This document shows positions 42,344 through 52,354 of a stretch of DNA of 64,000 nt, one piece after another. The translations under genes were made by a program, and so were the position numbers. Origin of the DNA: Proteiniphilum sp. UBA5384 (GTDB lineage Bacteria > Bacteroidota > Bacteroidia > Bacteroidales > Dysgonomonadaceae); assembly GCF_002410825.1 (NCBI RefSeq), contig NZ_DHOS01000071.1, positions 7,145-71,144 of the forward strand. The letters are read 5' to 3'. The notes beneath the pieces are model-generated. The model searched no databases. It was not told the origin of the DNA and saw only the letters and a program-made list of their open reading frames with translations. How positions within the stretch are numbered: the stretch's first letter is position 1; each line of letters opens with the position of its first letter.

Positions 42344-45300
42344 TCATATCAACCTCCGTTTCATCTGCTCAAACACATAAAACACACACGGGATAACAAC
42401 CAAGCTCATCAGCGTTGACGTAACAAGTCCGCCTATCACCGCCACAGCCATTGAAGAACGCATCGATACCCCCTCTCCGAATCCGAATGTCATGGGCAAC
42501 AATACCAGAATCGTCGTAAGCGTTGTCATAATGATGGGTCGGATACGCTGCTGCCCCGCTTGCACGATTGCCTCCGTCAGGCTCATCGTACTCTTCAACT
42601 GGTTGATACGTGCGACCAGCAGGATCGAGTTGTTGATGGCTATTCCCGCCAGCATGATAATCCCCATCACCCCCATAATGTTAAGAGGAATATCCGTAAT
42701 CAGGAAAATCATGACAGCCCCCACTAAGCCAAACGGTATGGTCAGCAATATCACAAACGGATACAATAATGATTCGTACTGCGAAGCCAGCACCATATAA
42801 ACCAGTACCACAGAAAGCAATAAAGCAAAAAGGAGGCCTTCCATCGACTCTTTCCGCTGTTCCTCCTCTCCCGTTACCGTGATGGAATAGTTGTTAGGAA
42901 GCGTTATATTCCCGACCGCCGCTTGGATTTCCCGGGCCACCTTATCAAGGGATTTGCCTGCATCCATGTCGGACACAATCTTATTAATGCGGCTTTGGTT
43001 ACGGCGATAAATCTCTTTGGCTGCTTGCGAATCGGTGATGACAGCGATCTCATTCAACCGGAACTCCTGATTACCACTCCTTATAACCAGATTTCCCAAT
43101 TCATTCCGGGTGATATCCGGCACTTTGATGACGATATCGCGCATCTCGCCCCGGTAATCCATTTTCCCCACATCACGCCCCTGCAACTGCTGTTCAATCT
43201 GTTGGACCACCGTGGCAGCCGTAATATTATTGATACCGGCAATGGTACGGTTAATCGTAACGTTCAATTCGGGCGCGCCGTCCGCCATTGCGGATTTGGT
43301 ATTATAAATGCCGTCGATGGATGCCATTTGCGATAAAACCTCATCCGTCAGAGAAGCAATCTCATCGAGATCTTCCCCTTTGACTTCCACTACAATAGGT
43401 GCTTCTCTATTTCCCAGGAGCTCCCCCAATGAATGATCGTCTTGCTTAAATGAAAGTTCCAGCCCTTCTATATTATCAGTCGCATGCAGAAAGCGGGCAA
43501 TCACCTGCTCGGGAGCAAGACGGCACTGTTCAGACAAAATAACCTTCATCATCGCCGTGTGTTCCCCCTCGAATATCTCATTGGCGGAAGATCCTTTACC
43601 GATATGGCTGTAGATTGTGACCAGACTGTCTTCACTGACCGTATGGAGCAAGTATTCCAGATTATGTATCACAGCATCAGTCCGTTCCAGCCGGGTACCC
43701 TCCGGCAATTTTACGGATACCGTGAAATCCTTCCCTTCCGAACGCGGCAAGAACTCAGTCCCTATAAACGGAAGCAGGAACAGGGAAACCACCAATACAG
43801 CCGTAGAAATTCCGATCACCCACCAGCGATGGTGGAGCAACACCCCAAGCTGCCTGCCATATCCGTTGAAGTGCACCGCCTTTGTCTCACTTTTCCTGTT
43901 TTTCCGGCTTGTAAACCTGTCATATAACATGGGAATTACCAACAGAGCGACAAACAACGATGAAAGTAACGAAAAGGTCACAGTCCATGCCTGGTCCTTG
44001 AAAAGTTGTCCCGAAGCACCATGCAGATATACAATCGGGATAAAAACAACGATGGTGGTCAATGTGGAAGCGATGACCGCGCCCGATATTTCAGACGTCC
44101 CCTTGACAATCGATTCTTCACGCTCCAGACCTTGCTCCCGGTTTCGGAATATACTCTCTATCACCACAATGGCATTATCGATAAGCATTCCCGCCCCCAA
44201 AGCCAGGCCACTCAAAGTCATAATATTCAACGTCAACCCATTAAAGTATATCATATTAAAGGTGGCGACGATGGATATCGGTATCGACACGCTTACAATT
44301 AGCGTTGTGCCGATGCGGCGTAAGAAGAAAAACAGGACCAACACTGCCAGCAACATACCGAAGAGGGCGCTGTCCCTCACCTCTCCGATCGACTGCTTGA
44401 TAAACGTCCCCTGGTTACTGATGACTTGGAATTTATACCCCGGCAGTGCCTGTTCGATCACGCCCAATTGACTCTGTATCAAATCGACCGCCCTGACGGT
44501 ATTAAATCGTGTCTCTTTATATACTGAAAGACCGATGCAACGCTCTCCATTAATCCGCACAATATTATCGGGACGGGCATTTTTGAACTTCACTGTCGCC
44601 ACCTCACCCAAAAACAAAGGCGCACTTTCCCGTTGGACGGATGTATTTTGCGAAGCCGTACCGTTAGCGGCGGCTTCCGTAGGTTTATAGCTTATAATCA
44701 AGTTTTCAAAATCCGCTTCAGAATGAAACAGAGATGAGCTCTTCACCAAGTATTGCAACCCCAATTCGCTCACCCGCCCCCCTGAAATAGTTTGGTTGTT
44801 TGTCTCTATCCTGGAGGCGATCTCTTCCATGGTAATTCCAAAAGCATTCAATTTATAGGGATCGGTCTGTATGGTCAATACCGGCACCTCCTGTCCCGAC
44901 AGAGCCACTTCTGCCACCCCTTCAATCCGGATAAGTTCGTTACGCACGTAGCTGTCTGCCATTTTACGCAATTCTGCCATATCGGTGATCGATTGGTGGA
45001 ACATGGCAATCAGCACAACCGGTTCCATATTGGGATCGTGCTGGGTGATATTGATCGATTCAATGTCCCGGTTCTGTGAAAACGGAGTCATCGCCTTTTG
45101 AAGATCGAGGAATGCTTCATCCATATCCTTATTCTGCACATATTCCACCGTCACACGCGCCGATCCGGCTCTAATCACTGAAGAGACCTGCGTTACGTCG
45201 CTCTGCCGGATTGCCATCGACTCCATACTTTCGACAAACATCTTTTCGATCTCTTCGGGTGGGCGCTCTCCGGCTTCAATTTCCACAAAGAGGCGCGGCG

Positions 45301-45427
45301 TGTTCATATCGGGCAATAGATCCACACTGAGTCGGTCGTACGAAATCTTCCCCAACAGCAGGATCGCCAGCACGATCATACTGATGGTAACAGGATTTTC
45401 TAACGCAAATCTGACTAATTTCCTCAT
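42344..45427 (-). CDS. RND efflux pump, inner-membrane subunit (HAE/AcrB type)
   Basis: 1027 residues, the usual RND length. It has the N-terminal helix (ENPVTISMIVLAILLLGKISYDRL), two periplasmic porter/docking regions, and 12 membrane helices. TM4 carries GMLIDNAIVVIESIF (about residue 414; AcrB has DD where this has DN), and the later helix set ends in MRSSMAVAVIGGLVTSTLMSLVVIPCVFYVFE. RND pumps capture substrates from the periplasm or membrane and export them with a proton gradient through a TolC channel. It is the partner of the adaptor encoded 58 bp upstream. The RND part of the 1564-residue fusion protein follows 44 bp downstream, so the pair may form a hetero-trimer as in MdtBC-like pumps. 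Confidence 0.93.
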   Translation of the reverse strand: MRKLVRFALENPVTISMIVLAILLLGKISYDRLSVDLLPDMNTPRLFVEIEAGERPPEEIEKMFVESMESMAIRQSDVTQVSSVIRAGSARVTVEYVQNKDMDEAFLDLQKAMTPFSQNRDIESINITQHDPNMEPVVLIAMFHQSITDMAELRKMADSYVRNELIRIEGVAEVALSGQEVPVLTIQTDPYKLNAFGITMEEIASRIETNNQTISGGRVSELGLQYLVKSSSLFHSEADFENLIISYKPTEAAANGTASQNTSVQRESAPLFLGEVATVKFKNARPDNIVRINGERCIGLSVYKETRFNTVRAVDLIQSQLGVIEQALPGYKFQVISNQGTFIKQSIGEVRDSALFGMLLAVLVLFFFLRRIGTTLIVSVSIPISIVATFNMIYFNGLTLNIMTLSGLALGAGMLIDNAIVVIESIFRNREQGLEREESIVKGTSEISGAVIASTLTTIVVFIPIVYLHGASGQLFKDQAWTVTFSLLSSLFVALLVIPMLYDRFTSRKNRKSETKAVHFNGYGRQLGVLLHHRWWVIGISTAVLVVSLFLLPFIGTEFLPRSEGKDFTVSVKLPEGTRLERTDAVIHNLEYLLHTVSEDSLVTIYSHIGKGSSANEIFEGEHTAMMKVILSEQCRLAPEQVIARFLHATDNIEGLELSFKQDDHSLGELLGNREAPIVVEVKGEDLDEIASLTDEVLSQMASIDGIYNTKSAMADGAPELNVTINRTIAGINNITAATVVQQIEQQLQGRDVGKMDYRGEMRDIVIKVPDITRNELGNLVIRSGNQEFRLNEIAVITDSQAAKEIYRRNQSRINKIVSDMDAGKSLDKVAREIQAAVGNITLPNNYSITVTGEEEQRKESMEGLLFALLLSVVLVYMVLASQYESLLYPFVILLTIPFGLVGAVMIFLITDIPLNIMGVMGIIMLAGIAINNSILLVARINQLKSTMSLTEAIVQAGQQRIRPIIMTTLTTILVLLPMTFGFGEGVSMRSSMAVAVIGGLVTSTLMSLVVIPCVFYVFEQMKRRLI

Positions 45428-45485
45428 TTACTCTGGCATGTTATAAATACATTATTTTATCCGGCACATTCCTCTATTGGACCGT

Positions 45486-46538
45486 TTATTTCAATACTTT
45501 TACGCGACTGTTTTCACGCAGCGTCTCGTATCCCCTGATAATCAAATTATCATTTTCTTTCAGTCCCTCAACTACCTCCACGTTATCCTCATCTTCGAGT
45601 CCCGTCCGGATATCCTTCAATAGAGCCGTGTTTCGTTCCACTATATAAACATACTTTCTATTTCTTCTTGAAAGCACCACATCTTTCGGGATGATAATGG
45701 CACTGTCAGCACGATCCACCACGATATCGGCCTTTACAAACATACCAGGGCGTAATTTCAATTGATGATTGTCAATCAGCATCTTCCCTTTAAATGTGCG
45801 TGTTTCGGTGCTGATGGCCGGCGATAGTTCAGTTATCTCGCCACGGAGGGTATCATCGGGCAAGGTGTAATGGGTGATGTGCACCGGCTGATTGGTTTTT
45901 ACATATCCGATCGCACTCTCCGGAAGGTTTACTTCCATATACATGCGAGAATAAGCCATCAACCCCACCATCGGACTTCCTTGCGTAACCAACCCTTGTT
46001 GGGTGTAATGCGGCAACGACACGATCACCCCATCGAAAGGAGCCCTTATATTCATTTTCTCCAGGTTGATGGTCGCATTTTCAAGGTCGTAACGCGCATT
46101 GGTCACCCTCACCTCGGTATTGCGCATTTCACTCAAAGTGACACCTCCCTTTTCATACAGTATCTTTTGTTTGTTCTGCTCTTGTTCCGCAATTTCGAGG
46201 CTCAATTTTTTAGATTCAATTGCGATTCCGTTTTCATACTCTCTGTTTTCAAGCCGTATGATCAGTTGTTCTTTTCTGACCGCATCACCCAATTTAAAGG
46301 GCTTTCCGGTGGAGGAGTTCGTCTGAAGTCCATAGTATCCGTTCGTCTCGGCATTAAGTTCCACACTATAAGTCGCCTGCGCCGTTCCGGTTGTATTCAC
46401 TAACTTGCTGATCGAACCTTTTTTGAGTTCCTGCACCGACACCGGTGTTTCAATGTCGCTCTGACCGGTTTGCGGTGGATTTCCGCACGCCGTCAATAAA
46501 GCAACTATTGCCGCAGATAATAAGATTCTGTATTTCAT
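45486..46538 (-). CDS. RND periplasmic adaptor (membrane fusion protein), lipoprotein
   Basis: 350 residues with lipobox LLTAC (Cys18). The order is typical for HlyD/AcrA-type adaptors: half of the barrel-sandwich domain (TVSVQ-type start VSVQELKKGSISKLVNTTGTAQA), a short alpha-hairpin (about residues 100-150, EIAEQEQNKQKILYEKGGVTLSEMRNTEVRVTNARY split here), the second half of the lipoyl domain (NIRAPFDGVIVSLP), a beta-barrel domain, and a membrane-proximal domain ending ETLRENSRVKVLK. It links the RND pump to the outer-membrane channel. The hairpin is short, as in metal or Bacteroidetes-type adaptors. Gaps of 24 bp to the TolC-like gene and 58 bp to the RND gene show operon structure. Confidence 0.9.
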   Translation of the reverse strand: MKYRILLSAAIVALLTACGNPPQTGQSDIETPVSVQELKKGSISKLVNTTGTAQATYSVELNAETNGYYGLQTNSSTGKPFKLGDAVRKEQLIIRLENREYENGIAIESKKLSLEIAEQEQNKQKILYEKGGVTLSEMRNTEVRVTNARYDLENATINLEKMNIRAPFDGVIVSLPHYTQQGLVTQGSPMVGLMAYSRMYMEVNLPESAIGYVKTNQPVHITHYTLPDDTLRGEITELSPAISTETRTFKGKMLIDNHQLKLRPGMFVKADIVVDRADSAIIIPKDVVLSRRNRKYVYIVERNTALLKDIRTGLEDEDNVEVVEGLKENDNLIIRGYETLRENSRVKVLK

Positions 46539-46562
46539 CGTTTCTATATTAAGTAATTTTTT

Positions 46563-48050
46563 TTATAATTCCCTGACAGGCACGATTGGTTTATCCTTTT
46601 CAAAGTCATACAACGAGAGTATCTTGAGGTTCAGCAATTCAATCTTATAGTTGATAAGCGCCTGCGCATACGCCATCTTCCGGCCGGACAGCTGGGTCTG
46701 AAACTGATTGATCTCCATTCCCGTGAGATCACCCTCATGATACCTTGTCAAGTTGATATCATACGTGAGCTCCGCATTGCGTACGCTCTTTTCCGCGATA
46801 TCAATCTGCGTGCGAAGGTTTTCAAGTCTCCTCCACACCTGCCTCACATCCAGCTCGATATCCACCTGTAGATTTTCCTGCTCCATCTTTGCAATGGTTT
46901 GTGCGATCTTTTGCGCCTTCACCCGCGCCTTCTTTTCGCCCCAATCAAAAATAGGAACGGCAAAACTTATTGCCACACGCGGATTTCGAGTAGGATTCTC
47001 ATAGATATTACCAAATTTCTCGTCGTCGCCTATGATTCCCACCGATAATGAAATATCCCCCCTGAACTCATTCATACTTTTGGTCTGTATCATCTGAAGT
47101 TCTCCCAGTTCGATATCAATCTCACGCTGACGAATTTCCATCCTCGAGCTCAAGCCGCTCTGTACAGCGCGGTTCAAATCAACGGCTATCGGGCTCACCT
47201 CGATATCCGCCGTTACCTCAATCTCCTCATGCAAGGGCATTCCTAAACTCTGCTTCAGTTGATCTTTGGCATTTTCGAGTGCTACGATGCGCTCCTCAAC
47301 GGTTGATTTTGCATTGTCAAGATTCAATTCAGCCTGATATAACTCTTCTCTTGCCGATAAATCGGCTTCCACCTTATTCCTGATGATTTCAAAACTTTTT
47401 TGTGTATTTTCCAGCTCATCCTTGCTGATGGCCAGGTTGTTCTGCGCCATATATACCGCATAAAACTGATTGGTGATGCTTCGTTCCGTATTTAACCGCT
47501 GCAAGGCATACCGTATGCCGGCATTCTCATAGTCAAACTCAATCTGTTTCATCTCCATTTTCCGGCGGTTATAAGTAAAAACCGGCTGTGTCAGCTGCAA
47601 ATAGAGATCATTGCTAAAAGCCTTGTTACTATTGTCCCTGCCTTCTACCGTGGATTTGTTGTCCTGCCATCCGAATGTATTGATCAGTGAAATTTCACCG
47701 TCGGTCAATAAAATCGGCTGCGACACCCTAAATGTACCGCTCGTATTAAAAGCCTCATTGGTATACCACTGTGACAGCCGGTTGTCGAACCGCCTTGTCT
47801 TGCTGTAATTCAGCGGATTCAAGTCCAATGAGAATTTAGACTTCAGCGACGCACGTTGCGCGACAAGATTCTGTTGGTACCTCTCAAGACTGAGCTTCGA
47901 CGCCTTCAAATCCGGATTATGCTCTTCAGCAATATCCAACGCCTCATCGATGGTCAGTAGCATTTGGGCATTTGCCCCCGAAAGGAGTGATACCACCACA
48001 AAAAATAGCAGCAAGCAGGAAAATCCCATCCTTAACCGTTTTGTATCCAT
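46563..48050 (-). CDS. TolC-like outer-membrane efflux channel
   Basis: 495 residues with a signal peptide (SLLSGANAQ, cleavage near residue 29). The mature protein has the duplicated helix-helix-strand layout of outer-membrane efflux proteins: LLTIDEALDIAEEHNPDLKASKL, a long coiled-coil region (ELENTQKSFEIIRNKVEADLSAREELYQAEL), and a second repeat with NPRVAISFAVPIFDWGEKKARVKAQK. The GxKxxRV-like and F(D/x)WGxK-type segments are typical of the family. It forms the trimeric exit duct for the adaptor and pumps encoded downstream (24 bp gap). The gap to the upstream permease-peptidase gene is also 24 bp. Confidence 0.9.
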   Translation of the reverse strand: MDTKRLRMGFSCLLLFFVVVSLLSGANAQMLLTIDEALDIAEEHNPDLKASKLSLERYQQNLVAQRASLKSKFSLDLNPLNYSKTRRFDNRLSQWYTNEAFNTSGTFRVSQPILLTDGEISLINTFGWQDNKSTVEGRDNSNKAFSNDLYLQLTQPVFTYNRRKMEMKQIEFDYENAGIRYALQRLNTERSITNQFYAVYMAQNNLAISKDELENTQKSFEIIRNKVEADLSAREELYQAELNLDNAKSTVEERIVALENAKDQLKQSLGMPLHEEIEVTADIEVSPIAVDLNRAVQSGLSSRMEIRQREIDIELGELQMIQTKSMNEFRGDISLSVGIIGDDEKFGNIYENPTRNPRVAISFAVPIFDWGEKKARVKAQKIAQTIAKMEQENLQVDIELDVRQVWRRLENLRTQIDIAEKSVRNAELTYDINLTRYHEGDLTGMEINQFQTQLSGRKMAYAQALINYKIELLNLKILSLYDFEKDKPIVPVREL

Positions 48051-48074
48051 AGCTATTTATTATTACACATACAT

Positions 48075-51000
48075 TTATCTCTTTACAATCTTCACCGCAT
48101 CGGCTGTTACGGCGCGTAAGGTGGTATTATTGCTCAAGACAACCTGCACCGTATCCTCACTAAAGAAGTAAGTGCCTAATATACTCCATCCCTCTTCCGA
48201 GCGTTGCAGATTGATATATGCATTTTCTTCATCACCGTCATACTTTATTTTAAAATGATATTCGGCATCCCCGGCTGCACGACCGCGCCCCCGTCTTCCC
48301 CTGCCTCTCCGAAGTTCATCCGGTTTATAGACATAATAAAACAAGTCGTATCGTCCGGCCTCGGGAACAGGGATCTTCCACGTTGCGCTCTGGCTTCCGG
48401 TACCGCTTTTGATTACGTAAGCAGAACGGACATGCTTGCCCCAATAATTCTCATTGGTAGTCAATGTCCACTGCAATGGCGGGCGCCAATCCGACACACC
48501 CGCGTAACGGAACGAGTTGTCGTCCACCCGGTCGAGCCATTGCGGGAGAAGCCCCACAATATCAGGCTCCGACAACACGAACAGCGTTGAATCCTCATTA
48601 TCGACAATTACCTCACCCTGTATATGATAAGAAGAATTCTTCACGATGAAATCTCCCTCTTCATCAATTGGCTTGTTCCGCTCACGAATAATATTATTTA
48701 TCGGAAGATTGATCGTAGCGGGCAGATTGGCCGAAACCAGCGTATTGACAATGATACTTCGCGGCGGATCATCCCATACCGAGACTAAATTTTTTGCCTC
48801 CCATGCATTGAGGGTCACCTTTCGTTTCGCTCGTGGATCATAGGTATCATCCCCTTGTCTTCCTCCCATATTCATTTCCACGCTGATCACCCCATCGTGG
48901 TACGAGTCATTGACCACCTGCAGCTTTACCACATATACCTCCCTGTCGCGGTTCGTAATACGGACGACTTCCGGCGTTCCCACAAGATAAACGGGAAGGG
49001 AGGTTGGCCCATGCCATGCTTGAAGCGGCGTACGCAGGTTTACCCCTGCAATCATCCCCATGGTATCCAACAGGTTCTCGAACCGCAGGTTGGTAAATAT
49101 ATTCCGCTGCAAAACAGCGCGCAACGAATCCCTGTATTCTTTATAGCCGATATTTTCTTCGGCATGCGCAAACAGATAATTGGCTTTCAAAGAAGTGACA
49201 TTATCCAATAAATCCCGTTGTTCGGGGTTAGCAAGCAACTCTTTGAAAGGATATTGCGCCATCAGCAAGTTTGCCTTTTCGCTGTTACTGATTCCGTTCA
49301 TTTGCCTGATCCAGGTATTATTATCCGCCTTATCCTGTAGGTATAATTCAATTAAACGGTTGGCCACAGGCCACTCGGAAGAGAAAATATTATACCTGAA
49401 ATTATACAACTGCGGAAAGATAAAATAAGGATTCGATTTTTCGGTAACATTCATTGCTCCACGTTCCTGCGACCAGTTCAAATTACTTTCCGTTCGTTCA
49501 AAAAAGCGCATAAACCGGTTTAACACACGCATTGCCGCCTCTTCATCGCTGATCTCTTGTCCATTCCGCCTTGCCCAGTTTTTTTCATTGCTGATTCCTC
49601 TCACCACATCCGCCTCATTAACCAAGCTCCCTTTTTCCGGAAACAGCACCATTTCGGGCTGCATCACCTCCTGTGCCTGTGTCCATGTACGAGCATAACT
49701 GTAGAACTGTACCGGCACTTCGACCAGAGAAAATCGGTTGAAAGAATAATCAAGAGAATAGGTCATTTCGACTGCCCTCCTGCGTTCACTGATTTGTGAC
49801 GGTATCGTATCGACAATCTCGTCGAAGAGGTTTGAAAAATAGTCATGCCCTCTCAAATACCATATAGTAAAGCGCGTGCTATCCACATCGATACTTTTCT
49901 CCTCATAATCACCAATAATCAGCGAGATGGATGGTGTCATAAAGTCTGTCTCATAGATAAAAAGATTTTTTTCCTCTGACGACTTCATGGTGCCCTGCGA
50001 CAACGCTTTCAAATAATTGCTCGTCCTCACTTTCAGTCGAAAATGGCTGAAATAAGCCTGTTGCCAATCGGAATTTTCGCTACTGTATGATGTGCCCGGA
50101 CGTGGATACCAATACGTTTCCGGCGTAAAGAGTAGATAATCTTTATTCTGAAAACTATATTTCTTATCTATCTTGAACATTTCACGCGCATATTCCTCCT
50201 GCAATAAATCGGCAGGAATATCCAGGTAGCAAAATCCTTCATCCACATATCCGTCATACTTCAACTTGAAATGCACCGAATCGCCCCTCGCTATTTCACG
50301 ACCAAAATCAATCTGCAGGATTTGATGTTTCCGATTGAATGACAAAGGGCTATTATTTTCGGTCACTTCGCTTACTTGCAATCCGGGATTCAAACAAAAG
50401 GTGAATATCGCAGCCCGCTCCAAAGCTACCCCGCTCATTTCCACTGCCGAAGAGATCGTCCGTGGATATTGCTCCAGACTGATATCATACCGGTCGATCA
50501 CCATTTTCGGATCATTCACATATTGATTGTTCACTTCGGTATATACTCTCCGCATTTTTGCCGCTCCGGTGAAAGTATGCACATGATTGTAGGCAGCCCC
50601 CCCCCCTGTCAGAATAAAGAGAAAAGACAAGAAGAGCCACCGATAACTTCCCCGCTTTGAATTGGGAAGCCGTCTAAACAGGAAAATGGAAAGGCAAATA
50701 AATCCTATTCCGAGCAGAAGATAAATCATACGGTGATTGATCAACGCCTCCCAATTAGAAAACCCGACAATAGTAGATTTCACCAATGGCAGATTATAGA
50801 CCATATAATCAAAGAGGTAATAGAACTTATCACCAATATAAAACAAGGTAAGCGCAATATATCCCAATAAGACAACAAATGTAATAGCCTGGTTTTTAAT
50901 CAGTAACATAAAACCAACGGAAAGTCCGAAAATATAAATCAGCGTAGGGATGCAAATCAACAGGAAATAGACGAGATAAGCCATCCAGTCGATCGATACT

Positions 51001-51410
51001 CCCGAAATAACGTTAAAAACAATTACCAAGGCAACAATAAAAAGGTCTAAACGAATAAAAACCAGCATATTCCCCCAAATTTTACCGATCACATATTCCG
51101 CATTACTAAGGGGATGCACATAGAAAACCTCTGAAGTATCCAGTTTTTTATCCGACTTCAAAAATTCGGACGACAGAAATACGGCGATAATAGCCTGTCC
51201 CGTATTCAAAAACATCAGATTAACATAGGGTATGTTGGCCGGCAATGCTTTCATCAGCCAGATTCCCCTACCGTCAGCGACCAATGCCACAAGATTGAAT
51301 ATGCATAAGAACAGAACCGCAAGCACGAGAAAGACACGATAAAACCAGCTTCGCATCAGAAGCTTACTTTCGTACCTGGCAACAGATTGTATATTATGCA
51401 GTTTGGACAT
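48075..51410 (-). CDS. ABC-2 permease fused to a degenerate M1 peptidase domain and golvesin-like C-terminus
   Basis: 1111 residues from the ATG at 51410 (MSKLHNIQSVARYESKLLM); the frame opens nine codons earlier but with no better start. Residues 1-275 hold about seven membrane segments of an ABC-2 type permease. A periplasmic part follows that aligns by eye with M1 aminopeptidases (YSFNRFSLVEVPVQFYSYAR, MQPEMVLFPEKG), but the zinc motif HEXXH and the downstream Glu are absent, so it should not be a peptidase. The last 140 residues (YWGKHVRSAYVIKSG, WKIPVPEAGRYDLFYYVYKP, TTLRAVTADAVKIVKR) match the golvesin C-terminal/xanthan-lyase-type sugar-binding sandwich. The ATPase partner is encoded 50 bp upstream, and the TolC-like channel gene lies 24 bp downstream. 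Confidence 0.87.
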   Translation of the reverse strand: MSKLHNIQSVARYESKLLMRSWFYRVFLVLAVLFLCIFNLVALVADGRGIWLMKALPANIPYVNLMFLNTGQAIIAVFLSSEFLKSDKKLDTSEVFYVHPLSNAEYVIGKIWGNMLVFIRLDLFIVALVIVFNVISGVSIDWMAYLVYFLLICIPTLIYIFGLSVGFMLLIKNQAITFVVLLGYIALTLFYIGDKFYYLFDYMVYNLPLVKSTIVGFSNWEALINHRMIYLLLGIGFICLSIFLFRRLPNSKRGSYRWLFLSFLFILTGGGAAYNHVHTFTGAAKMRRVYTEVNNQYVNDPKMVIDRYDISLEQYPRTISSAVEMSGVALERAAIFTFCLNPGLQVSEVTENNSPLSFNRKHQILQIDFGREIARGDSVHFKLKYDGYVDEGFCYLDIPADLLQEEYAREMFKIDKKYSFQNKDYLLFTPETYWYPRPGTSYSSENSDWQQAYFSHFRLKVRTSNYLKALSQGTMKSSEEKNLFIYETDFMTPSISLIIGDYEEKSIDVDSTRFTIWYLRGHDYFSNLFDEIVDTIPSQISERRRAVEMTYSLDYSFNRFSLVEVPVQFYSYARTWTQAQEVMQPEMVLFPEKGSLVNEADVVRGISNEKNWARRNGQEISDEEAAMRVLNRFMRFFERTESNLNWSQERGAMNVTEKSNPYFIFPQLYNFRYNIFSSEWPVANRLIELYLQDKADNNTWIRQMNGISNSEKANLLMAQYPFKELLANPEQRDLLDNVTSLKANYLFAHAEENIGYKEYRDSLRAVLQRNIFTNLRFENLLDTMGMIAGVNLRTPLQAWHGPTSLPVYLVGTPEVVRITNRDREVYVVKLQVVNDSYHDGVISVEMNMGGRQGDDTYDPRAKRKVTLNAWEAKNLVSVWDDPPRSIIVNTLVSANLPATINLPINNIIRERNKPIDEEGDFIVKNSSYHIQGEVIVDNEDSTLFVLSEPDIVGLLPQWLDRVDDNSFRYAGVSDWRPPLQWTLTTNENYWGKHVRSAYVIKSGTGSQSATWKIPVPEAGRYDLFYYVYKPDELRRGRGRRGRGRAAGDAEYHFKIKYDGDEENAYINLQRSEEGWSILGTYFFSEDTVQVVLSNNTTLRAVTADAVKIVKR

Positions 51411-51460
51411 GCTTATATTTGTTCTTAACAATAGCACTTTAACCGGCCATCAGCTATTTA

Positions 51461-52354
51461 TCACCCTTCCATCCATCGATTCAGCTTTTTCTCCATATAA
51501 TATACATACGCATGCTCGAGATTCGGAGGATAAGGTTCTGCATCGTAACCCTCTATTTCGTCGGCAACGACCTGAATTTCCCACCCTGTTCCGGAGGGTA
51601 TTGTTGTTATAACGGGATATTTTTTATCGATTACGGGCAATTCATCGCCACTGATTTTCATTCGCCACACCTTGCCCTCCGCAGTTTTCCGCATCTCTTC
51701 CGGTGAACCCAAAAAAGCAATTTCACCTTTGTTCATCAAGGCCATGCAGTTACAGGTACTCGATATATCACCCACGATATGTGTTGATAAAATAATCGTC
51801 ACATCTTGTTCGCTGATTTTTGCAAGCAGATTACGGAAACGTATCCGCTCTTCCGGGTCCAATCCGGTGGTAGGTTCATCCACAATAATCAGTTTGGGAT
51901 TATGTATCAACGCCTGTGCGATACCCAAACGGCGTTTCATACCACCCGACAGCCTGCCGGCATACCGCTCCCGTACATCAAACAGGCCGACGCTCTCGAG
52001 CATCTCATCCACTGCCCGGCGGCGCATCTTTTTATTGTTCATCCCCGATAAACGGGCGGCATAGTCTAAAAATTCATACGTTTTATATTTGGCAAAAAAG
52101 CGGAAATCCTGCGGTAAATAGCCAAGGATGGTACGCACCTCTCTACGCTCTTTCATCAGGTTATATCCAAATACATCCACTTCACCCGATGACGGCTCCA
52201 TGAGGGCCACCAAGATTCGCATAAGCGTGGATTTCCCCGCTCCGTTAGGTCCCAACAGTCCAAACATGCCTGTAGGGATTTCCATATTGATATTTTTTAA
52301 TGCATGGTTACCATTCGGGTAAACCTTATTCAGCGACCGTATTGATATGCTCAT
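51461..52354 (-). CDS. ABC transporter ATP-binding protein
   Basis: 297 residues. All ATPase motifs are present: Walker A GLLGPNGAGKSTLMRI (about 33-48), Q-loop YLPQDF, signature LSGGMKRRLGIA, Walker B LIIVDEPTTGLD and H-loop LSTHIVGDISS. The C-terminal 80 residues form the extra domain seen in ATPases of ABC-2 exporters. It shares runs such as TGMFGLLGPNGAGKSTLMRI and ERIRFRNLL with the ATPase domain fused to the RND pump, so the two look like paralogs. Its partner is the permease part of the next gene. It is the first gene of the export operon, and the putative promoter lies at 52480-52508. Confidence 0.93.
   Translation of the reverse strand: MSISIRSLNKVYPNGNHALKNINMEIPTGMFGLLGPNGAGKSTLMRILVALMEPSSGEVDVFGYNLMKERREVRTILGYLPQDFRFFAKYKTYEFLDYAARLSGMNNKKMRRRAVDEMLESVGLFDVRERYAGRLSGGMKRRLGIAQALIHNPKLIIVDEPTTGLDPEERIRFRNLLAKISEQDVTIILSTHIVGDISSTCNCMALMNKGEIAFLGSPEEMRKTAEGKVWRMKISGDELPVIDKKYPVITTIPSGTGWEIQVVADEIEGYDAEPYPPNLEHAYVYYMEKKLNRWMEG

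Noticed and set aside
48075..51410. Annotating the permease fusion as an active M1 aminopeptidase.
   Set aside because: The HEXXH zinc-binding motif is absent from the entire protein.
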